Below, piece by piece: positions 16,364 through 19,833 of a DNA stretch of 19,833 nt. Source of the DNA: Equivita sp045641605 (GTDB lineage: Bacteria; Actinomycetota; Coriobacteriia; Coriobacteriales; Eggerthellaceae); NCBI GenBank assembly GCA_045641605.1, contig JAZUHG010000004.1, forward strand, positions 1-19,833, written 5' to 3'. The translations under genes were made by a program, and so were the position numbers. The notes under the pieces are model-generated. The model was given only the letters and a program-made list of their open reading frames with translations, made no database searches and had not been told where the DNA came from. Position 1 is the stretch's first letter. Each line of letters begins with the position of its first letter.

Positions 16364-17308
16364 ATGAGAATAGATTTAACAGAATTTTTTAATAAGCACT
16401 GATTAATTTTGGCTCCGATGGCTGGTATTAACGATACTGTCTTTAGGCAGCTTTGCGTTGAGCAAGGAGCGTTGTTAACCTACACTGAAATGGTCAGCTC
16501 AAAGGCACTTTCATATAACAACCCGCGTACCGAAAACCTGCTAGAACTTGCTCCCGATGAAAAGAAAGTTGTTGTACAGCTCTTCGGCCACGAGCCGCAG
16601 ACGATGGCCAGCGAAGCTAAGAGGGTTGAAGATAAGCTAGGTAAAAAGCTTGCTTATATTGATATTAATATGGGTTGTCCTGCTCGAAAGATCACCAAGA
16701 AGGGTGACGGTTCCGCGCTTTTGAAAGACGTCAGTCTTTCTAAGCGCATAGTTGAAGAGTGTAACAAAAGTTGCAACTCACCAATAACCGTAAAGATCAG
16801 AAAAGGTTTTAACGAAGGTGAAGATGCAAGTCTAGATTTTGCAAAGGCTATGGAAGAGGCTGGTGCTTCGGCAGTAACGATCCACGCTCGAACCGCGCAA
16901 CAGTTCTATAAAGGATCCGCTGACCTTTCAGCAGGAAAGAAACTGGTTGACTATCTTGACATTCCAGTTATTTGAAGCGGGGATATCACTTCGCGAAGCG
17001 AAGCTTTGAAGCTTAAAGAAAAGGATGGTTATTCTGCAGTAATGATAGGCCGAGCGGCCAGAGGTAACCCTTTTCTTTTTAGCGATAAGGAAGCAAGTTA
17101 CTCAGAGAGAATAGAAACTGCAAAAAGGCACGTTGAAGAATATAGTAAGTTATATCCCAGAAACTTAGCCTACATGAGAAAACATTGTAATTGATATGTA
17201 CACGGAATGCCTGGAGCAACATTTGCTAGAGATAAATTCTCTCATTGTGATACAGTTGATGATTATATTGGCGTTCTTAATGAGCTAGAAGAAAGGCTAT
17301 GTAAATAA
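16364..17308 (+). CDS. dus: tRNA-dihydrouridine synthase, three UGA (Trp) codons
   Basis: This FMN-dependent TIM-barrel enzyme reduces uridines in tRNA D-loops. It is 314 residues from ATG 16364, with TGA at 16400, 16973 and 17192 (codons 13, 204, 277). Motifs: LAPMAGINDTVFR after the first TGA, INMGCPARKI with the catalytic Cys, KGDGSALLKD, VTIHARTAQQFYKGSAD, and MIGRAARGNPFLF. The third TGA gives RKHCN-W-YVHGMPGA, matching the conserved Trp-Tyr of the family's RKH..WY segment. The second, in IPVI-W-SGDI, falls where most relatives have Gly, an odd substitution. Starting instead at the later in-frame TTG (16409) would drop only the N-terminal strand; the ATG sits correctly behind the divergent promoter. 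The stop overlaps the hemW start (TAATG). Confidence 0.93.
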
Positions 17309-18417
17309 TGTCATTCGATCCATATAAAGCATTGTATATTCACATTCCATTTTGTGTACAGAAGTGTAATTACTGCGATTTCTGCTCGCGTGTCCGCGAC
17401 CCCGAAGGGCCAGAGGTAAAAGAATATACCGAATATATCGTCAAGGAAATTAGAAAGGCCTCCAAAGAAGAAAAGCTAGGCAGCATTGAGACGATTTATA
17501 TCGGCGGCGGAACTCCAAGCTATATTGGTTCGAAGAACCTCAGCAGTATCTTATACGCTATCTCTATGTCAATAAATCTCGAGAATGTAAAAGAGTTTAC
17601 TATCGAAGCAAATCCTGAAAGCCTGAACGAAGCGCTCGTGAAGGATGCTTGAGCAATGGGAGTAAATAGACTTTCTTTAGGTGTCCAGTCTTTTGATGAC
17701 GACTTGCTTAAAATGCTAGGACGTGCTCATAGCGCCGAAGGCGCGCTGAAAGCTATTGAAACTTCGCGCAAGCGCTTTGAGAATATTAGTATAGACTTAA
17801 TGTGTGGAATCCCGGGCCAAAGTGAAAAGGTTTTTGAGGAAAGCTTACGTAAAGCTGTTGAGTTAGACATCCCTCATATTAGCGTATACCCATTACAAAT
17901 TGAGCCTAATACGGTTTTTTATAAGTGAAAAGCTCAAGGAAAAATTGATGACGTCGTCGAAGACGACCAAGCTGACCATATGTTGTTGGCCGCCGAAGTT
18001 CTTGAGGCGGCCGGCTATAGCCATTACGAAGTATCCAGCTACGCTAAGCAAGGATATGAATCAAGGCATAACCTTAGTTACTGACAAAGCAAACCATACT
18101 TAGGGATCGGAGAAAGCGCAACTACTATGACTCAAAACGACGCAAGTCGTTTTAGAGTTACTGACAACCACGTAGATGATGAACTTTCGGCAAAACAGAT
18201 GTTGGCTGAAGATTGCGTCCTTGCACTTCGTACGAAGTCCGGAATTTCCAGCGATCTTGCCGATAAAGTACGAAGCTCTTTTAAAGGTTTCGACAAGGCC
18301 GTAGAAGAGTCGATCTCTCTTGGTCTGTTGAAGCAAACCGATGATGGTTTCGCTCCTACGGAGCAGGGCTGACTTCTTGGCAATGAACTTTATTTAAAGT
18401 TTCTCTCATTAGAATAA
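17308..18417 (+). CDS. hemW: HemW, radical SAM heme chaperone (HemN-like), four UGA (Trp) codons
   Basis: HemW is a radical SAM protein now thought to carry heme to target proteins; it is often misannotated as oxygen-independent coproporphyrinogen oxidase. The 369 residues include YIHIPFCVQKCNYCDFC (CxxxCxxC cluster, Cys16, 20, 23), the GGGTPSYIG SAM loop and GVNRLSLGVQSFDDD. TGA at 17650, 17926, 18082 and 18370 (codons 115, 207, 259, 355) give KDA-W-AMG, YK-W-KAQG, RHNLSY-W-QSKPYLGIG and TEQG-W-LLGNELY. The last two are positions where HemW proteins have Trp, among the best evidence for UGA as Trp. I saw no TGG Trp codon here. It is coupled to dus by TAATG. The next gene is dnaJ; no hrcA or grpE lies between. 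Confidence 0.94.
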
Positions 18418-18425
18418 ATAGTGTG

Positions 18426-18451
18426 TTTTGTTAAATATTAATTTAACAAAA
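18426..18451. terminator. AT-rich perfect hairpin after hemW, candidate terminator or operator
   Basis: TTTTGTTAAAT and ATTTAACAAAA form an 11-bp perfect inverted repeat around a 4-base loop, 8 bases after the hemW stop. It is AT-rich with no following T-run on the plus strand, so intrinsic termination is doubtful. It may instead be a protein-binding dyad. Confidence 0.4.
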
Positions 18452-18476
18452 TCTATTAAGGATACGTCTCATAAGT

Positions 18477-18586
18477 GAGAGATTTTGGAATTCATATTTC
18501 GAAACCCCTGCAGCGCCTATTTATAGCGGGCGAACGCACAAGGACATCCCGCGAAGCCGTTGAGAAATAGAATTTCAAAATCTCTC
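18477..18586 (-). repeat. structured intergenic element, copy 2 (candidate noncoding RNA or palindromic repeat)
   Basis: The ends form a 23-bp stem with one bulged A: GAGAGATTTTG (18477-18487) with CAAAATCTCTC (18576-18586), extended by 18488-18500 with 18564-18575. On the minus strand the interior reads GGCTTCGCGGGATGT (18544-18558) and TAGGCGCTGCAG (18508-18519), the same blocks in the same order as the element at 6467-6583. An inner GCGGG/CCCGC helix lies between the blocks. The stem differs from copy 1 in sequence but is fully paired. It fills the hemW-dnaJ gap, where no coding ORF is seen, and its orientation is opposite to dnaJ. Its direction of transcription, if any, is unknown. Confidence 0.6.
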
Positions 18587-18603
18587 CCATCTATGTGTCA
18601 GTG

Positions 18604-18612
18604 TGCTAAAAT
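18604..18612 (+). promoter_or_regulatory. dnaJ promoter (extended -10), near-leaderless
   Basis: TGCTAAAAT is an extended -10 ending 12 bases before the dnaJ ATG, predicting a leader of about 5 bases or fewer. No ribosome site is present. I see no CIRCE element (the HrcA operator) in this gap, unless the AT-rich hairpin at 18426 plays a similar role. Confidence 0.5.
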
Positions 18613-18624
18613 ACGCTCTTGCTT

Positions 18625-19767
18625 ATGGCTAAAGATTTATATGAAATATTAGGCGTTGACAAAGGCGCCAGCGAACAAGAAATCAAAAAGGCTTACAGAC
18701 GTCGTGCTCGTGAGCTACATCCTGATGTTAGTGACGATCCTGATGCTGAGGAGAAGTTTAAGGACCTAAACGAAGCTTACGACGTTTTATCTGATCCTAA
18801 GAAAAAGGCTCAATATGACCGTTTTGGGACCATTCCTGGTGCTGCTAGCGGCCCTGGCGGAAACCCCTTCGGAGGTTCTGGTTATGTAGACTTCGAAGAC
18901 TTGTTTGGTGGTGGCTTCGGCATTAATGATATCTTTAGCAGCTTCTTTGGCGGAATGGCTGGTGGCATGAATAGTGTCGAGGGCAGGGACATGTCTATTG
19001 GTCTTCGTTTGACACTTGAGGAAGTTGCAACTGGCACTACGAAAGAAGTTGTTTATGACAGGCTTGCCCCTTGCGAGGATTGCGATTCTACTGGTATGGG
19101 CAAGGGCGGTAAGAAGACAACTTGTAAGACTTGTGACGGCAAGGGTAAGGTTGTTTCTGTTCAGCAAACATTTTTGGGTACCATGCAAACTCAAGCTGTA
19201 TGTCCAGATTGCCATGGCGAGGGCGAGTCGATCGAAAACGCTTGTCCAGAATGTGATGGTCAGGGTAGAGTTCCTGACCGTCAACGTGTTTCTGTCGAGG
19301 TTCCTGCTGGTGTTCAGAGTGGCCAGCAACTTCGCGTCAATGGCTTCGAAGAGGCTGGTGTTCGCGGAAACAGAAATGGGGACTTAATTGTAACTTGCAA
19401 GGTTATGCCTCATGAATTTTACGAGCGCGATGGAAATAACCTTTTAGCAAGAATTAACATTACGTTTATTCAGGCAATTTTAGGTGCTGAGATCTCTGTT
19501 GATGGCATTATGAAGGACGAGAAAGTACGTTTGAAAATTCCTAAGGGTACGCAAAATGGTGATGTTATTGTGGCTAAGGGTTTTGGCATGCCACGTTTAA
19601 ATAGCGATACAAGAGGCAACTTTTATGCCCAGGTTAATGTTGAGATTCCAAAGAAGATTAGCAAAAAAGAAAAAGCTTTACTCGACCAGCTTTACGAAGA
19701 GATGGATGGCGGCTCTCAAAAGTCGAAAAGTCCGCTTCAAAAAATCCGCGACGTAATTAACCGTTAA
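18625..19767 (+). CDS. dnaJ: chaperone DnaJ (Hsp40, type I)
   Basis: DnaJ stimulates the DnaK ATPase and delivers unfolded clients. The 380-residue protein is a complete type I Hsp40: J domain (residues 1-70) with the HPD motif in RARELHPDVSDD, a Gly/Phe-rich linker (about 70-115, with GGNPFGGSGYVDFEDLFGGG), four zinc-finger repeats from Cys150 (CEDCDSTGMG, CKTCDGKGKV, CPDCHGEGES, CPECDGQGRV), and two C-terminal substrate domains. ATG at 18625 is preferred to the TTG at 18619 because MAKDLYEILGV is the family start. It has no Trp and no TGA. It stands alone after hemW without dnaK, grpE or hrcA in view. Confidence 0.97.
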   Translation: MAKDLYEILGVDKGASEQEIKKAYRRRARELHPDVSDDPDAEEKFKDLNEAYDVLSDPKKKAQYDRFGTIPGAASGPGGNPFGGSGYVDFEDLFGGGFGINDIFSSFFGGMAGGMNSVEGRDMSIGLRLTLEEVATGTTKEVVYDRLAPCEDCDSTGMGKGGKKTTCKTCDGKGKVVSVQQTFLGTMQTQAVCPDCHGEGESIENACPECDGQGRVPDRQRVSVEVPAGVQSGQQLRVNGFEEAGVRGNRNGDLIVTCKVMPHEFYERDGNNLLARINITFIQAILGAEISVDGIMKDEKVRLKIPKGTQNGDVIVAKGFGMPRLNSDTRGNFYAQVNVEIPKKISKKEKALLDQLYEEMDGGSQKSKSPLQKIRDVINR

Positions 19768-19833
19768 TTACAGCAATAACAAAACTTAATATTAGTATGG
19801 CTAATACTGCGGTAGTGATTAAAGAATATAAGA
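19757..19833 (-). CDS. possible C-terminal end of a membrane protein (partial)
   Basis: On the minus strand, one frame is open from the window edge to TAA at 19757-19759 and ends LYSLITTAVLAILILSFVIAVING. This is a strongly hydrophobic segment like a final transmembrane helix. It would converge on dnaJ with an 11-base overlap, as the add gene does with the Cys-rich gene. With only 24 codons visible, neither the reality of the gene nor its product can be confirmed. Confidence 0.3.
   Translation of the reverse strand, partial: LYSLITTAVLAILILSFVIAVING

Noticed and set aside
16364..18417. UGA as glycine (the Gracilibacteria/Absconditabacteria code)
   Set aside because: Only one site (Dus codon 204) would suit Gly better. 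HemW, Dus, AlkD-like and adenosine deaminase sites sit on conserved Trp or aromatic positions.
18787..19329. 180-codon open frame on the minus strand inside dnaJ
   Set aside because: It is antisense to the J, Gly-rich and zinc-finger regions of dnaJ and shows no family features.
1..19833. CRISPR arrays, insertion sequences, phage genes, tRNA or rRNA genes
   Set aside because: No repeat-spacer array, transposase, integrase, or cloverleaf or rRNA sequence was found by reading both strands.

Overview
This is a compact, protein-coding bacterial segment of roughly 40-45% GC (estimated by eye). Its key feature is that UGA is not a stop. Eight genes (carA, pyrC, an AlkD-like gene, glmL, the methylaspartate ammonia-lyase gene, an adenosine deaminase gene, dus and hemW) carry 22 in-frame TGA codons. 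Nearly all fall where the protein family has a tryptophan or aromatic residue, for example N-TGA-Y in Dus, SY-TGA-Q and G-TGA-LLGNEL in HemW, and KA-TGA-YFATALAKQ-TGA in the AlkD-like protein. Every complete gene ends in TAA or TAG, never TGA. The window therefore comes from an organism reading UGA as Trp (translation table 4 type). The lineage cannot be fixed without searches. Extended -10 promoters, several apparently leaderless genes and the style of the HemW C-terminus and DnaJ Gly-rich region make me favour an anaerobic actinobacterial lineage such as Coriobacteriia, with a Bacillota relative as the alternative (inference).

Layout. Positions 1-6426, minus strand: a pyrimidine operon, pyrB-pyrC-carA-carB, with overlapping genes and possibly the first codons of another gene at the window edge. 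The CarA glutaminase has lost all three catalytic residues (Cys to Ser, His to Tyr, Glu to Asn), which suggests an ammonia-using carbamoyl phosphate synthetase. Positions 6467-6583: a structured intergenic element. Positions 6622-7314: an AlkD-like gene. Positions 7352-14757, plus strand: a seven-gene operon, citD-citE-citF-glmS-glmL-glmE-mal, for glutamate fermentation by the methylaspartate route (glutamate to 3-methylaspartate to mesaconate plus ammonia, then citramalate to acetate and pyruvate). Mesaconase is not in the window. Positions 14766-15082: a strong hairpin and a small Cys-rich protein. Positions 15060-16334, minus strand: an ADA2/ADGF-like adenosine deaminase, divergent from dus-hemW (16364-18417, plus). 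Positions 18426-18612: an AT-rich palindrome, a second copy of the structured element and the dnaJ promoter. Positions 18625-19767: dnaJ. The last bases may hold the end of a membrane protein on the minus strand.

How the parts fit: the fermentation operon releases free ammonia at the methylaspartate ammonia-lyase step, and the neighbouring pyrimidine operon has a carbamoyl phosphate synthetase whose glutaminase looks dead. An ammonia-rich cytoplasm would make that loss tolerable. The two intergenic elements, 12 kb apart and in opposite orientation, share two conserved core blocks inside differing but fully paired stems. They are the best candidate for an undescribed structured RNA or small repeat family in this window.
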